Source: Ailanthus altissimus (lineage: Eukaryota; Streptophyta; Magnoliopsida; Sapindales; Simaroubaceae). Taken from it: 64,000 nucleotides of DNA. This document shows positions 50,267 to 60,172 of the stretch, in pieces. How positions within the stretch are numbered: the first letter of the stretch is position 1; each line of letters begins with the position of its first letter. The notes beneath the pieces were generated by a model. It was not told where the DNA came from and did not search any database. It was given only the letters and a program-made list of their open reading frames with translations. A program made the translations under genes and the position numbers. The stretch is taken from contig OX327703.1 of the NCBI GenBank assembly GCA_946807835.1, positions 7,571,501-7,635,500 of the forward strand, in the 5' to 3' direction.

Positions 50267-50544
50267 TTGCATAGCAAAATCTACCAAGGAATTCGAGTTA
50301 ATAGCTTTGAAAAAGGCTTGTTCCAAAGCTGAATGGTTGAGGACACTCTTATATGATCTTTCCTTTAATTCTCAGTCTCCTAACTTTACTATAATCAGTT
50401 GTGATTTGCATAGCAAAATCTACCATGGAATCCGAGTTAATAGCTTTGAAAAAGGCTTGTTCCGAAGCTGAATGGTTGAGGACACTCTTATATGATCTTT
50501 CTTTTAATTCTCAGTCTCCTAACTTTACTATAATCAGTTGTGAT
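50267..50544 (+). repeat. 139-bp tandem duplication in RNase H
   Basis: The unit starting TTGCATAGCAAAATCTACC at 50,267 recurs at 50,406, with about four differences over 139 bases. The second copy keeps the conserved STMESE reading while the first reads STKEFE. The duplication shifts the frame. Confidence 0.93.
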
Positions 50545-51048
50545 TGTCTAGCTGCTATAGTTAGAGTAAAAAGTAAAATATATAATGTGAAGAGTAGACA
50601 TATTCTTTTACGACATGGAATCATTATGTGAGGTGGTGAGCCTAGATTATGTGAGGTTTGAGTTGAATTTGGCCGATCTTCTAACCAAACCACTAAATAA
50701 ACGATTAATGGTCCAGACGTCAAGGGGGATGAGACTTTTGCCTAAAGTAGTAGACAAGAGTGATTGTAACCCTACTTATGTGATTATAATCCCATAAAGT
50801 AGGTTCATAAGGGTAAGAACAAGTCATTTGTTGTCTAGTTGTACCACTGATTATATTATTATGAGTCATTCCTTATGGCAAGGTAGTACATCTGCAGTGG
50901 TAAAAGGTTGAGTTAGTCTCTTAATAAACTCTATAGCCCTTTATAGATGGGTGGTGTGTCTACCTAGAGAACACACTTGATGGAGTGTCACTTATGTGAG
51001 TGTGAAATTGGGTCGATTCCTATGAGAGCTAGGCAAGCATCTCTAGAG

Positions 51049-51240
51049 AATTTGTAATTTAAGTGTACCATTACAAATAATAGTCATTAAATCTCAGAAC
51101 TATACTACCACACAACCCATTTACACCTTGATCTTCATCTTTGTGGGGGGTAGAAATAGTTTAAGGATAGTGCCTAGTATGCCTTGACTATACAAACTAT
51201 TAGTATCCAATAACAAAATCCACTCAACACAAAAATCCAA
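51049..51240 (+). repeat. Right copy of direct repeat flanking third copia element
   Basis: Partner of 45,171-45,355. It ends a few hundred bases before the truncated 3' end of the PUX11-like pseudogene. Confidence 0.85.
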
Positions 51241-51715
51241 TACTAGCTATACTACAGCCCAGATGTAAACCTTGCTTGCTCACAGCTAAATTCGGCCCTG
51301 CCTTACTTGGTGAATACTTTAATCTTAGTTTCTCTCGAATACGAGGTGCAACATTGGTCTAGCAGGACACTAGACATACACAAATCCTTACCTTGAAATT
51401 ATTCGTAAACACTATTTTTGGCATGCTTGGTGGGACTCTTTTTCTTCTATGCTAATAACAAATAGACAGATGACGAAGAACAAAATCAGAAAGAATGGTG
51501 TTGAACCGCCAAATATGGCTACACCTCTATCACAGGTCAGAGATCTGGTCAATTCTAAACATGATGGGGCGAGCTTAGCCCATGTCAATGAATATTTGCT
51601 TTGCCTCATCTTTTATGTTTGGAATGCAAATGAAGGGCTCTTAATAGAGACACTTTTAATCCCAAATCTCATGGCCAGTGGCATACAATTGGCGTCAGGC
51701 ATGTTGTGAACTCAC
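51241..51715. other. Junction between copia element and PUX11-like pseudogene
   Basis: The expected last exon of the PUX11-like gene is not found here. The plus ORF 51,449-51,709 has no recognisable domain. Confidence 0.45.
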
Positions 51716-54570
51716 CATATTCCCATATGCTGGTTTGAGAATCTTGACCAGAGCATGGAGAGATCGCACCCCCTCTGAAATAGGAGAAAGGATTCACATA
51801 TGAAAATAGTCTCCTGAAGTATCCAAAACAGCCACCTTCACTTCCATTTGAAGAATCAGCATTGGTTCTAACACTAGTTTGCCCAGAAGACAAAGATTCT
51901 GTTCTATGGTAACCTGAAGCTCTCTGACGTGGAACTACTATCAATGCTTGTCTGCTAAATAAGCCTAATTCTGACAGAGATTTGCTTAAATCTGCAGTCA
52001 ATTGAAGAAAGACAGTAATGAAATGCATGAATTCCAAATATAATGTCTGTTCACTGATTTACACATCTAATAAAACAATAAAAAGAGAAACAATATCTTC
52101 AGTGATGCCCTTAGCACAAAAGCATAAAGTGATTTAAGAAGGATCAACTATTTAGGCAACACAGTGAAAACAGCATGGGGAATGCATCAAGTGTCAAAAG
52201 AATAACCATCATGTAGAGCTTATGCTGCCACATTAAAATAAAAAGGATAAGAAAATGACGTCAACTTGAGTATTATACACAAACAAGGACTTTCTTAACT
52301 TTAATAACATCCATTGCAGGCAAGAAGGCACCTGATTGATACACAGCAGATGGGATTTTAACAGCCTTTTTAATTGCACGAGCAAAGATGGAAGCTGTAA
52401 CCACTCAGAACAACAATTCTTTTTATGACAAAATATTATACTATGGATATATATGCCCAACGATTTGATGTTACAATCTAGTTCATTTCTAACCAACTAA
52501 AAGCATGACCAGTTGATCATGCCTGCATGTCCAATTGTTAAATTTTAGTTTTGGTTCAGAAAAGCATCAGTCTAATATGTTTGTTAGTCCTGCACAGCCG
52601 TTCAAAAAGTGCACACAATCACTACAGCATACAACGAATACAGCACAAAGAGGAATGCAAATTAGTGTGCACTAGATATAGAAGGAATGTTGAAATGCTA
52701 ATTTGAGCAATGTAATGCAAGCCAAGGTAAAAGAAATCCCCAGTACAGTGTATAACAGGGGAGTAAATTCCCCTGCATACATATCTTCATTGTAACACCA
52801 TTTAAGGCAAAATCCAGAAAACTGATTTATATATTTGGATAAATAAATAAAAAATGAAAATCTAATATTGATACCTTCATCAGTGAATATCTTGCGAGGA
52901 TATGGAATAGCAATATCACAAGAGCCTATGTTTGTTTGGCTTCTATTAACATAATCTTTCACCATCCTCAAAGTGCTTGTCAGAGAAAATTTCTCTCGTA
53001 GGCTAACACCAGTTGGCAATCTGATATTCAAATGAACATCAGTTGATTAACTGACTCTACCCAAATTACCCCATGCGCCAACCTTCCCACCATCTGCTTC
53101 ATCTGCCCTCACATTCTTTACAGCTTCATTGGCTTAAGCAGGAACTACTGTTGGACATCCTGTGGGAACACTTGACTGATGGTCGCTAGTCCTTCCGATG
53201 ACAGGAGAATTTGCAGCATTAAAAGGTATGAACTCAACTTGAGACTTTCCAGAATCTGCTGCTACAGGACTAACCAAATCCTCAGCAGCTTTCGAAGAAG
53301 AGGTGGAGCTCTCATCCCTAACACTCCCAGATAGGTTGTTACTGAAGGACTTTGAAGAAACCTTGACACCCGTATCAGTGTTATTCTCATGAAATGTGAC
53401 AATACAAAAGTGAACAAACTTATCAAAAATACAGTCGAAGACTATCAAAACAATTAACAATGGGATACCATTAAGACTAAAGGGTACCTTAACCATCTCA
53501 GATGTAACTGATGATCTGGCCTCCAAGGATTGGTGACATTTCTCCAATGACGGTGATGGAACAGCAGTACCTGAAGAACTTGCCGGCTCAGATGAGTCAA
53601 TAACAGAATCTGCAGAAGTAGATGGTTCAGATTTATTCGTTGCAAGTGCAGCAGTCAGTACTGTTGCAGTTGTTTCCTGTAAAATTTTCAACCCAAATGA
53701 AAAAATACTCATCTTTTTTTCAAAGCCCAATCATAGTTATAATGTGAGAAGAGCGCAGCATCAAATTTATAGATAGTAAATTAGCAGAGATCCCTGAGAA
53801 CTGTAAATTACAAATAATTGCCTATAAAGGTGTCTACAAGCACAAGGAGTTCTCTTGAAACATCACAGGATATCATGACCTTAACAATTTAGCCAAAATA
53901 CCATTGATAGTTTGAGGGTTGCCCAATAGGTATAGTTATTAGGTTTAGCTTTGCAATATACTTGAACAATAATTACTACATGCTTTAAGAAAGTCAAGAG
54001 GTCCTTGTGATGGCTAGAAAGTCAGTAGAGAACTCCATGTAACATAAAATTACATGTGTTCTAGTTGTATATGATCAACCACATTCATTATTTCATAGAA
54101 CAATGACTCCAAATAGTAGACCCTGAGAGGGTGTTCTATTTCTCCATCAAATTTCAACAACTTTTAAACAATAAACAGCTCCTCAAACATCAGTAAGCAC
54201 TCAAAGTAGGGAAATTAAGGCAGGAAGCAGGAGTAACAAAAAGCAGAAATATGAGAAACCAAATTAGCATACCTGGATATGAAGACTCAGCCATGCCTTC
54301 TCTAAACTGGATGCCAAAACTTCAGCACTAACAAAACCTTCTGGACAATTACAGGAAAAGAAAATAACCAAATATTTAGATCATATGTATAAACCCTATA
54401 ATGTGCTTGCCTCTAATAAAGTTCTTCATTATCATATGAAACATACCACTTCTCCAAACTTGTAGACCATTGTATCCAATAGCTGTGATACAAGGGACAG
54501 AATTTTGTGGATCTGTAACAATTTGATGTAAGGATATGCTTTTGGTTGCAAAACTTCTAGATAGAGCTTT
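51716..54570 (-). pseudogene. Plant UBX-domain protein gene (PUX11-like), truncated and broken
   Basis: Exons read on the minus strand: about 54,570-54,447 (DPQNSVPCITAIGYNGLQVW, UAS/thioredoxin-like part); 54,340-54,273 (EGFVSAEVLASSLEKAWLSL, HIQ); 53,676-53,488 (ETTATVLTAALATNKSEPST); about 53,385-52,875 (Ser-rich linker, then DVHLNIRLPTGVSLREKF and DYVNRSQ..PYPRKIFTDE, the UBX domain); 51,991-51,716 (DLSKSLSELGLFSRQALIVV, then FRRLFSYVNPFSYFRGGA). Donor GT and acceptor AG sites fit at most joints. Two in-frame TAA codons (about 53,133 and 53,047) probably replace CAA. The first exon and last exon(s) are missing. Intact PUX proteins act as p97/CDC48 adaptors. From memory it is closest to Arabidopsis At2g43210. 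Confidence 0.85.
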
Positions 54571-55239
54571 GAAATAATCAATGTACCAAACAAACAAAAT
54601 TGACAACAATTATTAAAGCTGAAACAAGTTACATAACTGAGAAACAAAACAAGTGTCTTTCACGATAATAACTAGAGAACAGAAAAATTAAAAAGCCATT
54701 GGAGAGAAGTTAAGATGGGGCCGCAACTTTGTTTACACAATTTTTCCCACAAATTAAAATGGTGATAGTGAATTCAGAAAATAACATACACCACTCTAAC
54801 ATTAGCAATTACACTCTGAATTATTAAATCTTTCCCACTTCTGGGCTCAGATCTGTAGCAGATTTTTCTTTTTTCTTTTTTTCAATTTTGCCCCTCTGGC
54901 CATGAAGTATGAGATTGGTATAAATGATGCTACATTAAGACAATGCTCTTCTCTGCTCCACAATACAACCAAAAGTAAGTTTTCACTCATGCTGGCCATC
55001 ATATTTTATAGCTATATGAATTAGATAAGTACTATAATTATGGATCACCAAAGGTGTCAGAAAACTTAGGAAAACAAGATTTTTGAAGAACACATTTGTT
55101 GTTAATAACTATGACTACAACCAGATACCTTGCCTGCTGCTTCACCAAATAAATTTTACATACGTACACCTTGTATTCCTCCTAGTAGGTTGGTTTTTCC
55201 TAGATGTTACATTCGACAAGTCAAATTACTCACAGTCCC
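54571..55239. other. Probable remaining intron or 5' part of the captured gene
   Basis: AT-rich. I could not find the expected first exon (usually ending before the DPQNSVPC part). Nothing else recognised. Confidence 0.4.
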
Positions 55240-55591
55240 TAGTTGACCACAGCTAAATAATTCAATAAACTGGAGTCTGCTGTGAAACGATGACGATTGT
55301 TCCGATAACTTTGCCTCCAGTTCGGGTCCTGCCCTCTCCGGTTACCCTTAGTGTTCGGATCAAATATGTAAATAATCTTTTTGATATAGAAAAAAAGGAA
55401 GAGAATTTTTTCTATATTTGTATCACATTTCAAAAGCCTAAATATACAGAAAACAGGGATGTGAAGAAAAGGTAAAAGAGAGATTTTGTGAAATCGAAAT
55501 GACTGAGTTTATTTATTTATTTTATCACTTTTGTGATGGCTAAGTTGGCAGTTGCAAAACCCGTCGTAATTAGGCACTTTTTTTTGTAGTG
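55240..55591 (-). repeat. CACTA right terminus region
   Basis: It ends in GCACTTTTTTTTGTAGTG, the reverse complement of a CACTACAAAAAAAAGTGC tip, next to ACCCGTCGTAATTAGG, a CGTCG subterminal word as at the left end. The plus and minus frames at 55,239-55,475 are a small GC-richer segment that I do not recognise; it may be another captured piece. Confidence 0.7.
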
Positions 55592-56400
55592 AGCAATCCT
55601 TGACATTCCCAAGCAATTAAAAAGTTCTCGATATCCCAAAGTAATCGATCCAAGTCAAGCCGACCACTCAAATCCTGAGGACTAATCATAAATCATCACA
55701 TCACTCTAAGATTTTAGCTTCCAGTTTATCTTTGAAGATCTCAAAATATCTCAAGAACTTTAAAACAAATCCTACTCTTATAATATCGAAAACTTTCAAT
55801 CCGAAAAATAAGGACACGTCCCAATCTTTATAGGACTTGGATAGATGAATGCACACAAGCTTATATAAAAAATGTCACACCATTTCGAAGTCGATGCCTC
55901 TTTATTTTTTTTGTGTATAAGCTTATAGGGAGTAAGGGAAAAACCCTAATTTAACAAGATTATTTTTTTTATCAATGAACCTTATTTTTTATTTTCCAGC
56001 CGCCTTTTCCTTTTATACACAACCACATTATTGACTCAAGTATTAAAGTGTTATCACGGGAGATAACCACTAGCATAACATAATCGTGTTCTATGAATGC
56101 AAGATTAATCTTGGATATCGGCACATGTCAAGAAAAGTCAACTTATTCTAGTTTGGGGAGGCGAAATCACTGTTCTCGAATAGTAAAAATAAATTTTAGC
56201 TCATGACCCAAGAATTTCCAAATTCCATGGTTAATAGCTTGGTATATTTGTGGGAACAATGCAAATGGTCATGAAGGCAACTATTTCAAAGGCGGATAAG
56301 ATGATCACTTGATCCAAATTACTCTAGACCACAAGCAAAACCAACCACTAATAAAATATCTCAAACAAGTGAATCTTAATCAAGGATAGTCATTGGAGTT
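55592..56400. other. Non-coding, LTR-like
   Basis: No gene. CTTATATAAAAAATGTCACACC (about 55,860) and the following AACCCTAATTT region look like the promoter part of an LTR. It could be the 5' LTR of the gypsy remnant that follows. No second copy is present. Confidence 0.4.
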
Positions 56401-56439
56401 ATAGGATAAGCGCAACGTATTAGGACAAATTGCAAGGCC

Positions 56440-58785
56440 TCTTGCTTGGAGGGTATAGTTGGAGAAAGAACTAGACGAGGCAAGGAATGAGAGGGAAGAG
56501 TTAAAAGACTTGTTGGAAGAAGTGTTGGATAGCCACAAAAGGTTGGAAGAGCATCAAGAACCTCGAAGAATAACCAATTGGTAGGTGGGACCATAGAACC
56601 TTAGAAGACCTCTTCCATCAATCAATGCAACTAAGGCTCCTGCTTGGTGTACTCACAAATAAAAAGGAAAGAAAACAAGGAAAAGTGTTGCTTGAGGTGC
56701 AAGAGAGCCAACTTCAAAGTAAGTGATCACACGGGGAGTATGATGGCCGACCACCTACATACTTAGAAGCATGTGAATTGGCTAAAGACCCTTGACATCT
56801 AAGAAAGCTCAAGATTGGCGGTGCAAAGAGCTTGGGGGATTTCATAGATTGATTCTATAAAGAAGTAATCTAACTTGAAGGTTTTGACTTACTAAATTCT
56901 CTAAAGGCTTTAAGAGAAAGATTGCCACAGAATCGATTTTGGTACTATTTGACCGAGAACCATATCCCGACCTATGTCGTAGCCTATGGCCGAGAAACTG
57001 GTTACATAAGAATTGAGAAAAAAGATATGGCAAAGAAATCATTAGCAGTTAACCTTAAGGGAGAATGCAAAGTATGAAATTCAAAAGATCCCCTAAAAGA
57101 AGAATGTAATTAGAGAAAAACATCAAACACCACAAAGAATTGCAATATATCTCGAGGGAAAAAAAACCTCTTGAAGAAAGTTGAGGTAGTCTCCTTTAAA
57201 TGGCAAAGATTTAAGCTATAAAGTATGTTCCTCTCACAGTCCTTCTAGATGTCATCTTTGAGACCATCAAAGACAAGTCCTGCTTAAGGAGCTAAATTCC
57301 ATAAAAGGTCTTGTGGTGTGACATAACAAAGATAAAAAGTGTGAGTTTTATCGAGATCATAGGCACATAATTAACGAATGTCACTACTTTGAGGAAGTAA
57401 GTGGACCGGTTAATTAAACATTATATTTAAAGGAGTTCAGAGTAGACTAATACCAAAAATAGTCTCAACAACCTAAGAAGCTAGATCTCGAGTCCTCATT
57501 ACAATTAGAGATGACTATGATAATTGATAGAGATCCTGTATTTGCTAGGGACTCTAACAGACAGAGGACGAATTACTTTCGGTACTTCGTGGTATGGTAC
57601 CAAGTAATGTACAATACCCTGGTTGCTAAGAAATCCCGACTTATTATGTTTATCGAAGAAAATGCCCAAGGGATCAGCTATTGACATGACGATGCAGTAG
57701 TCTTAGTACAGGTGGTGGGCATCGATGTTAACACGGTATTTATCAACCAGGGGAGTTCAGTAATATCAACTTTAAAAAGGCTTTAGAAGGTCTCAGTATC
57801 AAAGATGTAAATATAAAAGAGAACACAAATACCCCTATACGAGTTTAGAGACAGTTGTGTGATCTCACTTAGATTGATTAGCCTGCTTATCCCTTTAAAA
57901 CAAGACCCTATATAAAAATCATGATGTGCAAACTTTATGGTGGTTGACTAGCTATTTTCCTACAAGATTCTAATGGGACTACCTTATATGAGGAATTCTA
58001 ATGTGGCTATGTCCATTCACTAGTTGAAGTTAAAGTTTTCGACAAAAGATGAGATAAAAGTAATCTCTATATATCAAACTATTACGAGAAGCTATTAAGC
58101 AACCTCGGACAAAAAAAAAAAAAACTTTCTGCATCTCCATTATAAACCCAAGGGGAGAAGAGAAGATAAAAGAATGAGTTAGTGTCTAGATAAAACTTAA
58201 TTCTCTAGAAAGTAATGAAGACTAACTTAAATTTAGGGCAAAAAACCAATGATGGGTTGAGTGCTTTACTAGAGAGTTTGTAGACATTTTTTATTGGTCA
58301 CATGAAGTTATAACAGAGATAGACCCTTCTTTTATGTCCTATACATTGGCCATTAGTTAATCCTTTAAATTCGTCAAGTAGAAGAGACATATTTTTAATA
58401 ATCAAGAAAGAAATGATGTCATGGTGGCTAAGATCGAGAAATTTCTAGCAGCAGGATTTTTTTGAAAAGTTCTTTATCCAAAATTGTTAACCAATATAGT
58501 AATGATCAAGAAGGCCAATAAAAATGGAAGAATGTATGTGGACTACATTAATCTTAAAAAACTTGTCTAAATGATAGCTTTCTCTTATCGAACATTGATC
58601 TTATAGTCGTGTATACACTCATCGTCTTTATAGATATATTTTTTAGATACAATTAAATTAGGATATTTTCTCTAGATCAAAAGAAAACTTTGTTCATTAC
58701 TCACTAAGGGAGTACTGTTATAAAGTCATGCCATTAAAAATTTTAAAAAGTCAGCACCCACGTGTATTAAGTGAAGGGAGTTGAA
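56440..58785 (+). pseudogene. Ty3/gypsy remnant of Tat/Ogre type (gag, protease, reverse transcriptase start)
   Basis: A coiled gag segment (LEKELDEARNEREELKDLLE, about 56,458) is followed by scattered gag text. A Cys/His stretch CEFYRDHRHIINECHYFEE (about 57,340-57,400) matches the CxFHxxHGHxTExC block of this lineage. Protease region: MFIEENAQGISY*HDDAVVL and VFINQGSSVIS (about 57,650-57,765), where the usual (V/I)DxGSS Asp is Asn. Reverse transcriptase begins with FKFVKQKR..IFN, VAKIEKFLAAGF, MIKKANKNGRMYVDYINL (about 58,370-58,560) and ends in CYKVMPLKN (about 58,725). Sequence then switches to the CACTA-like element. Stops throughout. Confidence 0.8.
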
Positions 58786-58789
58786 ATTT

Positions 58790-60016
58790 TAAAAATTTAA
58801 AAATGTTGTCTTTGGTAATGATTTTTAGAAGAACCATCATTGTATAGTTCTTTATTAAATGATAAATAAATAAAAATTGGTAGGAATTAAAAATTTTAAA
58901 ATTTTAAAGATTATTACTTTTGGTGACTGTTTTTTAAGCACCATCACAATATATATCCTCTAAACTTGAGACAACTTAATACATCAAACTCTTAAAATTA
59001 ATACAAAATTTGAAAATGTTTTTCCATAAACACTTATCAATCCAGAAGAACAATTTCTACTTATTTATCTTTTTAAATTTGTTTGTTGGCATCTTTAGAT
59101 GTTTAGTTTTTGGTTTCTTGCTCTTTTATAAAATTTGGCCATAAAAGTTTGCTTAATTCTTCATAATTTTCTTTTTTTATAAATATTTTTTATTCTTCTT
59201 AATTTTTTAATTAAACAATTTATTGGCTCGGGTTCACCTCTAAGGTTTGAAAATTTGTTTTTGGGTCATTTATTAGAATTGGAATTGTTGTTTGCTTTTT
59301 GTTTCATAATGTGTACACCACATGTTTAATGAAATTTCAATATAAATTTATGCAGGTCTTTTCGGTTAAAGCAAAACAACTTTTGGATCTCGAAAGCGGG
59401 ACGGAGTTAATTATTGCTTTTAAGGAGGTCGCTGAAAAGTTGGAGGACAAGTTTCCCAATTAAAGATTTTATAGAGAAAAGATAAATTATTTTTTTTCAA
59501 AAATAAATTCTAATATAGACTAGTTAATTTATTATTATTTGTACCATTCCTTGTAGTCATAAATGCTTGTTAAAAAAAAAATATTTTCTGTTTTAACTAT
59601 AGGTTATAATTAAAGGTTTGAAACATTTATGAATTTTATTAATTATTATAGGTTTTAAATATTTTTTTAAAATTGAGTATAAATATTCATTTTATACAAA
59701 GTGAGAAGATATGACGGTTATTTATTAAACCTTCAATTTCTTAAAGGGACAAAAGCGACAAGATTTTAAATAATCTTCACCTTAAATATCCATAAAAGTA
59801 ACAAATATTTTTTTTTTTTCTTTAAAAAAACAACTGTCACCTTGTGATCCTCAAAAGTAATGGTGATCTAAATAACTATCAAGATGTCTATTTTTGATGA
59901 CGGTTTAAATCATAAATATAAATCCACATATTTTTCAATAATAGCAATAACTCTGAAGGTTCTAAAATCATCATTGATGATATTTTTCTAACTGCCAACG
60001 GTAACCTTTTGTAGTA
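58790..60016. mobile_element. CACTA-like non-autonomous element, right end only clear
   Basis: The right end, reverse-complemented, is TACTACAAAAGGTTACCG. Inward from it lie repeated ATGGTGA/TCACCAT-type words, as at CACTA ends (TGTCACCTTGTGATCC, TTTTGATGACGG). Similar words with small hairpins are seen at 58,820-58,960 (GGTAATGATTTTT..ACCATCATTG; TTTTGGTGACTG..CACCATCACA), suggesting the left side. An intact left tip was not found; the gypsy reverse transcriptase text runs to about 58,780. Confidence 0.5.
59356..59463 (+). pseudogene. Possible captured last exon (35 residues)
   Basis: An acceptor-like ATTTATGCAG is followed by an open stretch VFSVKAKQLLDLESGTELII...FPN and TAA. Base composition is much richer in G+C than its surroundings and codons look used. 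The family was not recognised. It sits in the middle of the CACTA-like element, which fits gene-fragment capture, but it is too short to be sure that it is coding. Confidence 0.4.
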
Positions 60017-60172
60017 CTAACATATTTATCTCATTACTTACTTTTCGTACTTAGTCATTTTAGATTCTATTTAGAGAAAAAAAATGATTTTGTTGTAAAA
60101 ATGAATTTAAGAATTCGAGTGCTTCAAGCTAATTTTTAGAAATTCTTGTGTGTATTCTCTGTTGTATGTAAC
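60017..60172. other. Short spacer
   Basis: Nothing recognised; it ends with the 8-bp TATGTAAC that flanks the next element. Confidence 0.5.

Larger units (their letters stand above)
47474..50640 (+). pseudogene. Copia zinc knuckle end and pol of third element
   Basis: It resumes with FVCGKYGHLAYQC (about 47,474-47,515). Protease reads AIDSRATEHICG at about 47,640, where the catalytic DSG is DSR (AGA for GGA). Pre-integrase ends in LLSLIHSDLGELK (about 48,215). Integrase pieces run to about 48,800 and include KMYYITFIDDFSRYTKLY. Reverse transcriptase has DVKTAFLNGNLEE (about 49,395), then ICLDVDDMLIFS (about 49,645), where Tyr of YVDD is Asp. RNase H (about 50,270-50,630) has STMESELIALKKACSEAEWL. 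Dozens of stops plus two tandem duplications make it non-functional. Confidence 0.85.
44840..51240 (+). mobile_element. Third Ty1/copia element, degraded and split by a solo-LTR-like repeat
   Basis: An LTR-like start (about 44,842-45,170, with TTGTAAATAGAGAAG as possible TATA region) precedes gag. Pol follows to about 50,720, then a GGGGGATGAGA purine run. A 190-bp segment just before gag (45,171-45,355) recurs at 51,049-51,240, bounding the body. The 1.3-kb repeat at 46,144-47,468 interrupts the zinc knuckle. The exact LTR limits could not be fixed. Confidence 0.75.
30861..55591. mobile_element. Putative 24.7-kb CACTA element with nested insertions and a captured host gene fragment
   Basis: The left end reads CACTACAGAAAAATTAGCC. 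The right end, reverse-complemented, reads CACTACAAAAAAAAGTGCC. Both continue into a related block (GCCTTTTGCGACAGTGTTGCAA against GCCTAATTACGACGGGTTTTGCAA, given here as 22 and 24 bases only in parts: GCC, CGAC, TTGCAA in the same order). AGC directly flanks both ends (30,858-30,860 and 55,592-55,594), as expected for the 3-bp target duplication of CACTA elements. No transposase gene remains between them. The interval instead holds later copia insertions and the PUX11-like pseudogene beside the right end. The pairing is inference: two separate elements of one family could look alike, with the trinucleotide matching by chance. Confidence 0.5.

Noticed and set aside
58700..58725. GTACTGTTATAAAG as left tip of the CACTA-like element
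   Set aside because: It is reverse transcriptase coding text (YCYKVMP) of the gypsy remnant.
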